Origin: Alistipes sp.
Lineage (GTDB): Bacteria; Bacteroidota; Bacteroidia; Bacteroidales; Rikenellaceae
Length of the DNA stretch: 6,254 bases
Assembly: GCA_029065825.1 (NCBI GenBank)
Contig: JAIEHQ010000024.1
Coordinates: 1 to 6,254, forward strand
Reading direction: 5' to 3'
Each line of letters begins with the position of its first letter. Position 1 is the first letter of the stretch. A program made the position numbers and the translations under genes. Below, one piece after another: positions 1 to 6,254 of this stretch. A model generated the notes under the pieces. That model did not search any database. It was not told the origin of the DNA and was given only the letters and a program-made list of their open reading frames with translations.

Positions 1-73
1 GCGGAAATAGCTCAGTTGGTAGAGCACAACCTTGCCAAGGTTGGGGTCGCGAGTTCGAGTCTCGTTTTCCGCT
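1..73 (+). tRNA. tRNA-Gly, anticodon GCC
   Basis: The full cloverleaf can be drawn. Bases 1-7 pair with 66-72 as a perfect 7-bp acceptor stem. The D arm carries AGTTGGTAGA in its loop. The anticodon stem 27-31 pairs with 39-43, and the anticodon GCC lies at 34-36 and reads GGC/GGU glycine codons. The T arm 49-53/61-65 has one G-U pair and the loop TTCGAGT. The discriminator base is U73, as usual for bacterial tRNA-Gly. CCA is not encoded (the next bases are CAA), so the 3' end must be added by a CCA-adding enzyme. The gene begins exactly at the window edge, so its promoter and any upstream tRNA partners cannot be seen. It runs convergently to polA. Confidence 0.98.
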
Positions 74-75
74 CA

Positions 76-110
76 AAAAGAGGATTGAAAAATCAATCCT
101 CTTTTCTTTT
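76..110 (+). terminator. Rho-independent terminator of the tRNA-Gly unit
   Basis: A perfect 13-bp stem (76-88 with 93-105) closes an AAAA tetraloop and runs into a T-rich tail (TTTTCTTTT). It starts two bases after the mature tRNA 3' end, so the primary transcript would end almost directly behind the tRNA and leave only a short trailer to trim. The outer A-T pairs give a T tract on the opposite strand too, so it could also stop transcription arriving from polA. Confidence 0.92.
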
Positions 111-228
111 GTCTGCCAGCGAGTTGCAGCGGCGTGCCGCTTCAGGCCATTGCTGATCTGCGAACCGAGCTGCTGTGCTGTCCTGCGCGATACCCGCTTG
201 GTAAAGAACCCCAAGACTTCATATAATG

Positions 229-265
229 CGACGGCCGCATGTCGAACAACGACATGCGGCCGTCG
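229..265 (-). terminator. Perfect 16-bp hairpin downstream of polA, probable terminator
   Basis: Bases 229-244 pair without mismatch with 250-265 around a 5-base loop (AACAA on the + strand, TTGTT on the minus strand). The arms are GC-rich. The hairpin lies 31 bases past the polA stop codon and is the only strong structure between polA and the tRNA terminator, so ending the queD-polA transcript is its most likely role. It is not a textbook intrinsic terminator: the minus-strand sequence after it is CATTATATGAAG, AT-rich but without a T run, and the + strand side (GTTTCTACC) has only a short one. It could instead protect the mRNA 3' end or be a copy of a dispersed palindrome. The remaining bases of 111-296 show no gene or other convincing signal. 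Confidence 0.55.
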
Positions 266-296
266 GTTTCTACCGGCTTTTGGGAGGTCGGGCGCG

Positions 297-3176
297 TCAG
301 TGGGCTTCGAGCCAGTTTTCGCCGATGCCGCAATCGACCGACAGCCGTACGCGCAGTGAGGCGGCCGACTCCATCGACTCCCGGACGATGGCCACCACGC
401 GCTCCTGCTCCGAGCGGAGCATATCGACCACCAGTTCGTCGTGGACCTGGAGGATTACCTTCGAGCGGATGCCCTCCTCGCGGAAGCGGCGGCTCACGCG
501 GATCATCGCCAGCTTCATGATGTCGGCCGCGCTGCCCTGGATCGGAGCGTTCACGGCGTTGCGTTCGGCCAGTCCGCGGGCGACGGCATTGCGCGAGGCG
601 ATGTCGTTCAGGTAGCGGCGGCGGCCGAAGATCGTCGCCACGTAGCCGTCGCTCTTGGCCTGAGCGACCACCCGGTCCATGTACTCCTTGACCTTGGGGT
701 AGGAGGCGAAGTAGCCGTCGATAAGCTCCTTGGCCTCCTTGCGGGGGATGTCGAGCCGCTGGCTCAGCCCGAAGGAGGAGATGCCGTAGATGATGCCGAA
801 GTTGGCGGTCTTGGCCTTGCGCCGCTCGTCGGCATCGATCGCGTCGATCTCCTTGCCGAAGAGGCGGGCGGCCGTTGCGGCATGAACGTCCTCGTCGTGC
901 TCGAAGGCGGCGATCAGCGCTTCGTCCCCGCTCAGGTGGGCCATCAGGCGCAGCTCCACCTGGCTGTAGTCGGCCGAGAGGAGCAGGTGTTCGTCGTCGG
1001 AGGGGATGAAGGCCCGCCGTATGCGGCGGCCCAGTTCGTCGCGCACGGGGATATTTTGCAGGTTCGGGTTGGTCGAGGAGAGTCGCCCGGTGGCGGTAAC
1101 GGCCTGATTGAAGGAGGTGTGGATCTTCCCCGTCGTGGGATTGACCAGCAGCGGGAGCGCCTCGACATAGGTCGAGAGTAGCTTCTTCACGCCCCGGTAT
1201 TCGAGGATGCGGCGCACGATCTCATGGCGCGGCGCGAAGGTCTGAAGGTACTCCTCTTCGGTCGAGAACTGGCGGGTTTTGGTCATTTTGGGCTTCTCGG
1301 CGATGCGCAGCTTGCCGAAAAGGACCTCGCCCAGCTGGCGGGTCGAGTTGATGTTGAGCGTCGGTTCGTCGGCCAGGCGGCGCACTTCGGCCTCCAGGTG
1401 CCGGAGCGTGTCGTTCAGCTCGACGGCGTATTCGGCCAGCGCCCCGGTGTCGATGCGTACGCCGGCCGTCTCGATTTCGGCGAGCACGCCGATCATCGGC
1501 TCTTCGATCTCGAGGTAGAGCTTGCCGAGCCCCAGCTCCTCGACCATCGGCCAGAGAACCTGCTTGAGCCGCAGCGTCACGTCGGCATCCTCCGCCGCGT
1601 ATTCGGCCACGCGGTCGAGGGAGATCAGATCCATCGTCAGCTGGCGGGCGCCCCGGCCGATGAGCGTCTCGATCGGGATGGGGCGGTAGTCGAGGTAGCG
1701 CAGCGCCAGCGCGTCCATATTGTGACGCGACTCGGGGTCGAGCAGGTAGTGGAGGATCATCGTGTCGTAGAGCCGTCCGCGCACCTCCACGCCGATGCGG
1801 GCGAGGACCATCAGGTCGAACTTGATGTTCTGGCCGATCTTGGCGATGCGCTCGTCGGCGAAGAGCGGCCGCAGCAGGGCGGCGTATTCGGCCGTGTTCG
1901 TCTCGTCGAAGGGGATGTACCACGCCTCGTGGGGGCGCACGGCGAGCGAGAGGCCCACGATGCGGTCGTTGAAGGTGTCGAAGCCCGTGGTCTCGGTGTC
2001 GAAGCAGAATTCGGGGCTGCCGGCCAGGAGCGGCAGCAGCTCCTTCAGTTCGGCGGTGCTGCGCACGATCGTATAGGTGTGGGGCGTCGTCTGGGCCGTT
2101 GCCGGCTCGGACGGAGCGTCGCCGCCGGCATCGGAAGACGTAGCCTGCGGAGCGCTCTCCTCGGTCGCAGGGGGTGTTTGGGGGGCGGAGGCGAACAGGT
2201 CGCCCTGACCCGCCAGTGCGGCCTTGCGGGCCGCCGCCGATTTGGCGCGGGCGACCTCCGCCAGCTGGGTCTGGGCCTCCTGGCGGGGTCCGTCGGGCAG
2301 CGGTTCGGGAGGGGCGACGTTCCCCAGATCGTCCTGGAACATGCGGAACTCCAGCTCGGCGAAGAGGGCGCGCAGCTGGTCGATCTTCGGCGCGCAGACC
2401 GTGAGTTCCTCTTCGCGGAACTCGATGGGCACGTCCAGGCAGATGGTCGTCAGCCGTTTGGCCAGCAGCAGCTTGTCGCCCCAGGCCGCGATCTTCTCGC
2501 CCTGGCGGCCCTTGATGTCCGCTGTGTTGGCGAGGATGTTCTCCACCGTGCCCCACTCCTGCACCAGCCGGCAGGCGGTCTTCTCGCCGATGCCCGGCAC
2601 GCCCGGAATGTTGTCCGAAGCATCGCCCCACAGGGCCAGAATGTCGCGCACGAGCTGCGGATCGTCGATGCCGTACTTCTGGCGGATCGCCTCCCGGTCG
2701 ATGATCTCCACGCCGTCGCCTTTCTGTTTGTAGATGCGGCAGCGGTCGCCGACCAGCTGGCCGTAGTCCTTGTCCGGAGTGACCATATATACCTCGTAGC
2801 CGGCCTCGGCACCCTTGCGGGAGAGGGTGCCGATCACGTCGTCGGCCTCGTAGCCCGGGACCTCCAGCACGGGGATGCACATCGCCTCGACGATGCGCTT
2901 GACATAGGGTATCGAGCGCAGGATATCCTCGGGAGTCTCGGCCCGGTTGGCCTTGTACTCGGGGAATATCTCGCGGCGGAAGCTGCCTCCCTTGGGGTCG
3001 AACGCTACGCCCAGCAGATCGGGGCGCTCGCGCTTCTGGATGTCGCGCAGGAATTTCGTGAAGCCGAAGACGACCGAGGTGTTCATGCCCGCGCGGTTGC
3101 GCATCGGGCGGCTCAGAAAGGCGTAGTAATATTTGAAAATCAATGCGTAGGCATCGACGAGGAACAATTTCTTCAT
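297..3176 (-). CDS. polA: DNA polymerase I with 5' nuclease, proofreading and polymerase domains
   Basis: This cytoplasmic enzyme fills gaps in excision repair and removes RNA primers from Okazaki fragments. The protein has 959 residues (E. coli: 928). Residues 1-280 form the 5' nuclease: D8, D60, the YEADD acidic cluster E110/D112/D113, D135/D137 in TPDKD, and D185/D188 followed by the helix-hairpin-helix stretch GVPGIGEKTA. Residues 281-365 are an Ala/Pro/Gln-rich linker that contains QGDLF (324-328). Residues 366-555 form the 3'-5' exonuclease with an intact DEDDy set: D393 and E395 in FDTET, D454, and Y526/D530 in YAAED. This form should therefore proofread, unlike the enzymes in which the site has decayed. 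The rest is the polymerase: motif A D736 in ADYSQVELR, motif B R785/K789/F793/Y797, and motif C D913/E914 in QVHDELV. F793 sits where E. coli has F762. I chose the ATG at 3174-3176 because MKKLFLVD aligns with the family N-terminus. An upstream in-frame ATG at 3269 would add 31 Pro-rich residues and overlap queD. No Shine-Dalgarno is visible. Confidence 0.98.
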   Translation of the reverse strand: MKKLFLVDAYALIFKYYYAFLSRPMRNRAGMNTSVVFGFTKFLRDIQKRERPDLLGVAFDPKGGSFRREIFPEYKANRAETPEDILRSIPYVKRIVEAMCIPVLEVPGYEADDVIGTLSRKGAEAGYEVYMVTPDKDYGQLVGDRCRIYKQKGDGVEIIDREAIRQKYGIDDPQLVRDILALWGDASDNIPGVPGIGEKTACRLVQEWGTVENILANTADIKGRQGEKIAAWGDKLLLAKRLTTICLDVPIEFREEELTVCAPKIDQLRALFAELEFRMFQDDLGNVAPPEPLPDGPRQEAQTQLAEVARAKSAAARKAALAGQGDLFASAPQTPPATEESAPQATSSDAGGDAPSEPATAQTTPHTYTIVRSTAELKELLPLLAGSPEFCFDTETTGFDTFNDRIVGLSLAVRPHEAWYIPFDETNTAEYAALLRPLFADERIAKIGQNIKFDLMVLARIGVEVRGRLYDTMILHYLLDPESRHNMDALALRYLDYRPIPIETLIGRGARQLTMDLISLDRVAEYAAEDADVTLRLKQVLWPMVEELGLGKLYLEIEEPMIGVLAEIETAGVRIDTGALAEYAVELNDTLRHLEAEVRRLADEPTLNINSTRQLGEVLFGKLRIAEKPKMTKTRQFSTEEEYLQTFAPRHEIVRRILEYRGVKKLLSTYVEALPLLVNPTTGKIHTSFNQAVTATGRLSSTNPNLQNIPVRDELGRRIRRAFIPSDDEHLLLSADYSQVELRLMAHLSGDEALIAAFEHDEDVHAATAARLFGKEIDAIDADERRKAKTANFGIIYGISSFGLSQRLDIPRKEAKELIDGYFASYPKVKEYMDRVVAQAKSDGYVATIFGRRRYLNDIASRNAVARGLAERNAVNAPIQGSAADIMKLAMIRVSRRFREEGIRSKVILQVHDELVVDMLRSEQERVVAIVRESMESAASLRVRLSVDCGIGENWLEAH

Positions 3177-3219
3177 GGTAAATCGCAGGTGCTTGCGGCG
3201 CGAGGGGTTCCCCGGGCCG

Positions 3220-3690
3220 TTATCGGTTGTCGTCGGCCACCCACTCGGCGTAGGAGGTGGCCGTTTCATGGAGCCGCAGGGCGTGCAGCGCGACGCGGGC
3301 GGGGAGCCGTGCCTGGAGCCGTGCGGCGAAGTCGGCCAGCATGTTCTCGCAGGTGGGCTGGTAGTCGGTCATCACGATGCGGGAGAAGCGCCCGGCGAGC
3401 TGCTCGGCCAGCCGGAGAGTGTCGGGCGAACGCCGCATGACGAACGCGTGGTCGAGGCGGGAGAGTATCTGTTCGTTCACGATGCGCTTGAGCTCGCCGA
3501 AGTCGAGCACCATGCCGTATTTGGGATTCGTCTCCTCGTCGCAGGGCGTGCCCTTGACGGTGACGAAAAGACGGTAGGAGTGGCCGTGAATCTCGCGGCA
3601 GAGGCCGTCGTAGCCCTCCAGGGCGTGAGCCGCCTCGAACGAGAACTCTTTGGTAAGGCGGATGACGGGTTGTTTTCTTTGGTCGTTCAT
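3220..3690 (-). CDS. queD: 6-carboxy-5,6,7,8-tetrahydropterin synthase (QueD, PTPS family)
   Basis: QueD converts 7,8-dihydroneopterin triphosphate to 6-carboxytetrahydropterin in the cytoplasm, an early step towards preQ0 and queuosine in tRNA. The 156-residue protein carries the family signature. The zinc ligands are H22 (FEAAHAL) and H35/H37 (IHGHSY). The catalytic Cys is C31, four residues before H35 as in E. coli QueD, and the D80/H81 pair lies in LDHAF. The PTCEN motif is at 112-116, and E142 in LHETATSYAEW is the expected pterin-binding Glu. The protein is longer than E. coli QueD (about 120 residues), mainly through a short N-terminal extension and the 48-59 loop, so another PTPS-family activity is possible, but the C31 spacing favours QueD. 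The gene is first in a two-gene unit, 43 bases before polA, and no queC, queE or queF lies in the window. It is separated from the upstream lipoprotein gene by a terminator, so it probably has its own promoter. Confidence 0.92.
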   Translation of the reverse strand: MNDQRKQPVIRLTKEFSFEAAHALEGYDGLCREIHGHSYRLFVTVKGTPCDEETNPKYGMVLDFGELKRIVNEQILSRLDHAFVMRRSPDTLRLAEQLAGRFSRIVMTDYQPTCENMLADFAARLQARLPARVALHALRLHETATSYAEWVADDNR

Positions 3691-3696
3691 AGCCCC

Positions 3697-3728
3697 GCAA
3701 GATAGTCACAAATTTCGGGATTCGCAAG
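3697..3728 (-). promoter_or_regulatory. Weak candidate Bacteroidetes promoter for queD-polA
   Basis: Read on the minus strand, CTTG (3728-3725) is followed after 20 bases by TATCTTGC (3704-3697). This resembles the Bacteroidetes pattern TTTG at -33 and TAnnTTTG at -7, with the right spacing but imperfect matches in both boxes. A promoter is needed here because a terminator separates queD from the gene upstream. If this is it, transcription would start within a few bases of the queD ATG and give a leaderless or nearly leaderless mRNA. The match could be chance. Confidence 0.25.
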
Positions 3729-3790
3729 GCCCGGACGGGGTGCCTGCCGGTGCGTGCGGGGGCTTTGTCCCGCTTCCGGCGCTCCGGAAC

Positions 3791-3826
3791 GAAAAGAAAG
3801 AAGCGCATCGCCAAACGATGCGCTTC
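3791..3826 (-). terminator. Rho-independent terminator after the lipoprotein gene
   Basis: An 11-bp perfect stem (3800-3810 with 3816-3826) has a 5-base loop and, on the minus strand, is followed by TTTCTTTTCG. It lies 24 bases past the stop codon of the lipoprotein gene, in the right orientation to end the barrel-lipoprotein transcript and insulate it from queD. Most of the remaining bases between this stem and the queD start (3691-3790) are GC-rich and show nothing beyond the weak candidate promoter. Confidence 0.88.
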
Positions 3827-3850
3827 CTTCCGTTTAATCCGGTATTCCGA

Positions 3851-4930
3851 TTATTCGGCGTAGCGGTAATCGACGGATTCGCCCAGGGGGCAAACGACGC
3901 CGTTGTTCATCAGGTAGGACTTATCGACGGCCTGCTCGTGGAGCACGTAGATCACCACGTCGCAGTTCTCCTTCTTCCACTCCTCTTTCAGCTCGATGCT
4001 GAACTCGAACTCCTGCTCGCCCGTCTCGGCAACCTCTACCAGTTTGCCGTTCGTGAACAGGTTGAGCTTGTTGCCGTCGGAATCGCTTGCGACAGCGCGC
4101 AGCACGTTGTCGAAGATCTCCAGCGTCTCGCTGCCGTTCGTTCTGGGTAGGCCGTTCTCGGTCAGCACGCAGACGATTCTGAAGTTGGCGGCCTTCTGGA
4201 AATCGACGGTCGCCTTGACCTTAGCCGTCGCACCCTCTACCGTCGATTCGGCCTTGATGCCGCAGAGCGCCGGGTTGCGCGAGTTCGCGAGCAGCAGTTT
4301 GCTGCGGAGGGCGCTGGCACCCAGCACGTCCGATCCGGTGTAAAGCTCCGTCTTCTTCATGTTGAAGACCCAGGTCGGATAGGTCGAGATGCCCAGCGAG
4401 GCACCGAGGGAGCCGCCCTCGAGGCTGGTCAGACGGTCGCCGCAGTGGACGGCGATCGTGAGGAACTGCTCCTGCTCTTCGGGGGTAAGCGAACGGAGGT
4501 TGTTCTCGGCAACGGCGCAGTAGGTGCAGGTTACCTGCGTGAACTTGTTGAGCAGTACGTAGCGGTAGTATTTGGTCGTGGGCGTTTCGTTTTTCTCCGT
4601 GACCGTGACCGTTACTTCGTTCGAGGTGTTGCCCTCGTAGGTGGCCGTGAACTTGTAGGTGCCGGCCGTCGAGGTCGTCCACGAAGCGTTCTCGACCTTC
4701 GTGCCCGAGGTTGAGATCTCGGCTGCGGAGGTTACGTCCTGACCGTCGAAAGTTACCTTGAAGGAGGTGCTGCCCTCGCCTGCCACGAACGTCGTCGGGG
4801 CGGCGGTCAGCGTCAGTCCCTTGGTGGCGGGACCCGGCTCATCGCTTTCGCTGCAGGCGGGCAGTGCGACGGTTGCGAGCAGTGCGGCGCATGCGGTCGC
4901 GCAGCTGAGGAATTTAGAATACCATTTCAT
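3851..4930 (-). CDS. Thioredoxin-like, Omp28-related lipoprotein, probably surface-exposed
   Basis: The 359-residue protein is probably an extracytoplasmic redox or disulfide-handling lipoprotein, though its substrate is unknown. Residues 1-25 form a lipoprotein signal peptide: a charged start, a hydrophobic Ala/Leu stretch and the lipobox LPAC with C26. SESDE follows the Cys directly, like the acidic signal that sends Bacteroidetes lipoproteins to the cell surface. Residues about 40-111 are a small beta-rich, Ig-like domain ending in EVTVTVTEKN. From about 118 the sequence resembles the Omp28-related/thioredoxin-like group: a CxxC motif (C135-T-Y-C138) and YPTWVF with P185 at the expected cis-Pro position. 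The C-terminal part is again beta-rich. Besides the CxxC pair the mature protein has C163, C223, C254, C323 and C347, many for an exported protein. The ATG at 4928-4930 is the only start that gives a complete signal peptide. The gene follows the barrel gene by 33 bases, so the two are probably co-transcribed. The family call is from motif recognition; the lipoprotein and CxxC assignments are firmer. Confidence 0.85.
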   Translation of the reverse strand: MKWYSKFLSCATACAALLATVALPACSESDEPGPATKGLTLTAAPTTFVAGEGSTSFKVTFDGQDVTSAAEISTSGTKVENASWTTSTAGTYKFTATYEGNTSNEVTVTVTEKNETPTTKYYRYVLLNKFTQVTCTYCAVAENNLRSLTPEEQEQFLTIAVHCGDRLTSLEGGSLGASLGISTYPTWVFNMKKTELYTGSDVLGASALRSKLLLANSRNPALCGIKAESTVEGATAKVKATVDFQKAANFRIVCVLTENGLPRTNGSETLEIFDNVLRAVASDSDGNKLNLFTNGKLVEVAETGEQEFEFSIELKEEWKKENCDVVIYVLHEQAVDKSYLMNNGVVCPLGESVDYRYAE

Positions 4931-4963
4931 AATTTGATGCTCTTGATTTTTGATATTTATGCG
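4931..4963 (-). promoter_or_regulatory. AT-rich translation-initiation region without Shine-Dalgarno
   Basis: The 33 bases between the barrel stop and the lipoprotein ATG are A/T at 24 positions, in sharp contrast with the GC-rich genes on both sides, and contain no GGAGG-like sequence. In Bacteroidetes, A-rich unstructured leaders commonly replace the Shine-Dalgarno, so this stretch is best read as the ribosome entry region of the lipoprotein gene. I see no -33/-7 promoter pair in it, which supports co-transcription with the barrel gene. Confidence 0.4.
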
Positions 4964-6254
4964 TTAGAAAGTAAGCGTCATAGCCAGGTTGGCACCCGTG
5001 TAGGCGGGCATCATGCGGCAGACACCGCCCGAGCAGATCATACCCTCGCGGTTGCGGCCGTAAGTAAGGGCGATGCGGGCGAACGAGTGGGTGAAGCTGA
5101 CACCGGCCGAGTAGTAGTGGAGTTTCTCGACGGGATTGCCGAGGTTATACATGTCCTGTACGAAGATGCTCCACTTCGGGGCGAAGTTGGCTTCGAGCAG
5201 TCCTGCGACCCAGTCGCCATGTATCAGTTCGTTGTCTTTGGTGCCGGGAGCGTAGAGATACTCCACGTCGGCGCGCAGCGAGAACTTGGGCGTGAACTTG
5301 TAGGTTACGTCCAGCACGAAGACGTTCTGCTCGGTGTAGTGGCCGACGTTGTGCAGCGCGTTCTTCTGCAGCGAGACGAAGAGGATCGTGCGCAGGTGCT
5401 TGTTCCACGACTTGTCGATGTCGAACGAGAAGTCGCGGTAGCGGAAGTGGTTGTTCGGCTCGGCCGTCGCGCCGTTGAGCGAGTAGGATACCGCGTAGTT
5501 GGCGTGGATCTTCATGCCGCGCTTGCCGCCGATGGCCGTGCCGCGCTTGAAGGTGTAGTAGGCATCGATCTGACCGGCCATCTCGCCCTCCGAGATCGCC
5601 ACATTGGGATCCAGACCTGCGAGCATGTAGGTGTGCTGCGTGCTCAGGGCGGGAATGTAGTTGATCGTGTTGCCCGGCAGGATGCCGTCGGCACCGGCGC
5701 CGTTCGGTCGGAACATCAGGCTCTGCATGTAGCGCATGCGGCGGAACTGACCCGATACGGCGAAACCGTCGCCGCTGTAGCCCAGCTCGACCAGCTGTGC
5801 GTTGCCGTTCTTGTCGAGGTAGTCTCCGTCACGCGGCACGAGGTAGGCATCCTTGCTCTTGCCGACATACTCGAACTTGGCCAGCAGGCCGTTGTATTCG
5901 TAGTTCAGGCGGGCCGAGTAGCTCAGCACGTTGAGCGGCATGCTGAACGGTACCTCGAACACTTTCTCCATCTCTTCGTACCAGGCCGGCTTGCCGTCGA
6001 AGTGGCGGTTCACGACGCTGCCTTCGATCGAGAGCTGGTGGTCGTGCAGTCCGATGGCGTTCGAGAGCGATACGGAGAGGTCGGCACCGGCGATCTGCGT
6101 GGTCTTATACATCATGTAGTAGCGGGGCAGTCCGTAGAGCACCTTGCCGCTGACGATGTCCTTGATATTGAAGGTCGCGCGTCCGCCGACGATCGAGTTG
6201 TTGAAGCCCAGCGTGCGGTCCTCCCAGGCGCGCAGGATCAGGCCGCTGCCGAAC
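4964..6254 (-). CDS. Outer-membrane beta-barrel protein, DUF6029-like (5' end outside window)
   Basis: The open frame runs off the right edge, so start codon and signal peptide are missing; 429 residues are visible. The in-frame GTG at 6140-6142 is internal: the same frame continues upstream with conserved-looking sequence (GLILRAWEDRTLGFNN) to the edge. The visible part consists of amphipathic beta-strands joined by polar loops, for example FSLRADVEYLYAPG and FARIALTYGR, and it ends in LAMTLTF. A final Phe preceded by alternating hydrophobic residues is the typical signal recognised by the BAM machinery in outer-membrane barrels. Near the end is CSGGVCR (cysteines at visible residues 407 and 412), between the last two predicted strands and therefore in an extracellular loop. 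From memory this motif and the EDRT region fit the Bacteroidetes DUF6029 group of unknown function; I cannot run a search. The gene is upstream of, and likely co-transcribed with, the thioredoxin-like lipoprotein. No transport or enzymatic role can be assigned. Confidence 0.8.
   Translation of the reverse strand, partial: FGSGLILRAWEDRTLGFNNSIVGGRATFNIKDIVSGKVLYGLPRYYMMYKTTQIAGADLSVSLSNAIGLHDHQLSIEGSVVNRHFDGKPAWYEEMEKVFEVPFSMPLNVLSYSARLNYEYNGLLAKFEYVGKSKDAYLVPRDGDYLDKNGNAQLVELGYSGDGFAVSGQFRRMRYMQSLMFRPNGAGADGILPGNTINYIPALSTQHTYMLAGLDPNVAISEGEMAGQIDAYYTFKRGTAIGGKRGMKIHANYAVSYSLNGATAEPNNHFRYRDFSFDIDKSWNKHLRTILFVSLQKNALHNVGHYTEQNVFVLDVTYKFTPKFSLRADVEYLYAPGTKDNELIHGDWVAGLLEANFAPKWSIFVQDMYNLGNPVEKLHYYSAGVSFTHSFARIALTYGRNREGMICSGGVCRMMPAYTGANLAMTLTF

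Noticed and set aside
1..110. tRNA gene as attachment site of an integrated element.
   Set aside because: No integrase, direct repeat of the tRNA 3' end or foreign-looking gene is present in the window; everything downstream is housekeeping or envelope DNA.
142..359. Short overlapping open frames on both strands between the tRNA and polA.
   Set aside because: They run across the hairpin and into the polA coding region, with no initiation signal, domain or plausible composition.
1222..2880. Long minus-strand frame (552 codons) inside polA, overlapping it out of frame.
   Set aside because: Its translation is Arg/Gly/Pro/His-rich, as expected when a GC-rich gene is read out of frame. The polA frame carries every conserved residue.
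3177..3269. Longer PolA with 31 extra N-terminal residues from the ATG at 3267-3269.
   Set aside because: The extension would overlap the end of queD, is Pro-rich and unlike the family, while the ATG at 3174-3176 gives the expected N-terminus.
1224..3440. Very long open frame (738 codons) on the + strand opposite polA and part of queD.
   Set aside because: It is antisense to two genes with complete catalytic motifs. GC-rich third positions in those genes remove stops from the opposite strand, and the translation shows no recognisable motif and a biased Gly/Arg/Val/Leu composition.
3266..3814. Minus-strand frame (182 codons) covering queD in another frame.
   Set aside because: It overlaps the queD frame, which holds the zinc ligands and catalytic residues, crosses the terminator-to-start gap, and is Arg/Pro-rich without motifs.
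6140..6142. GTG as start codon of the barrel protein.
   Set aside because: The reading frame stays open to the window edge with sequence in the style of the family, and a start here would leave no signal peptide.

Overview
This window looks like chromosomal core DNA from a GC-rich member of the Bacteroidales. Alistipes (Rikenellaceae) is the best guess, but that is inference. The evidence is a lipoprotein with a Bacteroidetes-style acidic surface-export signal after its lipidated Cys, an outer-membrane barrel family that I associate with Bacteroidetes, AT-rich translation starts with no Shine-Dalgarno sequence, and a tRNA-Gly of the type seen in this phylum. I see no insertion sequence, integrase, CRISPR array or phage gene.

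Layout: base 1 is the first base of a complete tRNA-Gly(GCC) on the + strand, followed at once by a strong intrinsic terminator (76-110). Everything else reads on the minus strand, towards the tRNA. In transcription order from the right edge these are: a 5'-truncated beta-barrel outer-membrane protein (4964-6254); a thioredoxin-like, Omp28-related lipoprotein (3851-4930) starting 33 bases after it; an intrinsic terminator (3791-3826); queD (3220-3690); polA (297-3176), starting 43 bases after queD; and a perfect 16-bp hairpin (229-265) between polA and the convergent tRNA. The rest of 111-296 holds nothing else that I can support.

There are two transcription units. One is a cell-envelope pair. 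The barrel has two cysteines, spaced CSGGVC, in what should be its last extracellular loop, and the neighbouring lipoprotein has a CTYC thioredoxin-type motif plus a signal expected to place it on the cell surface. This suggests, as a hypothesis only, a surface redox enzyme and its substrate. The other unit joins queuosine/7-deazaguanine precursor synthesis (queD) to a three-domain DNA polymerase I with all catalytic motifs intact. Its interdomain linker carries a QGDLF peptide resembling a sliding-clamp-binding motif. The barrel/lipoprotein pair is the part of the window that most deserves follow-up; the rest is ordinary housekeeping.
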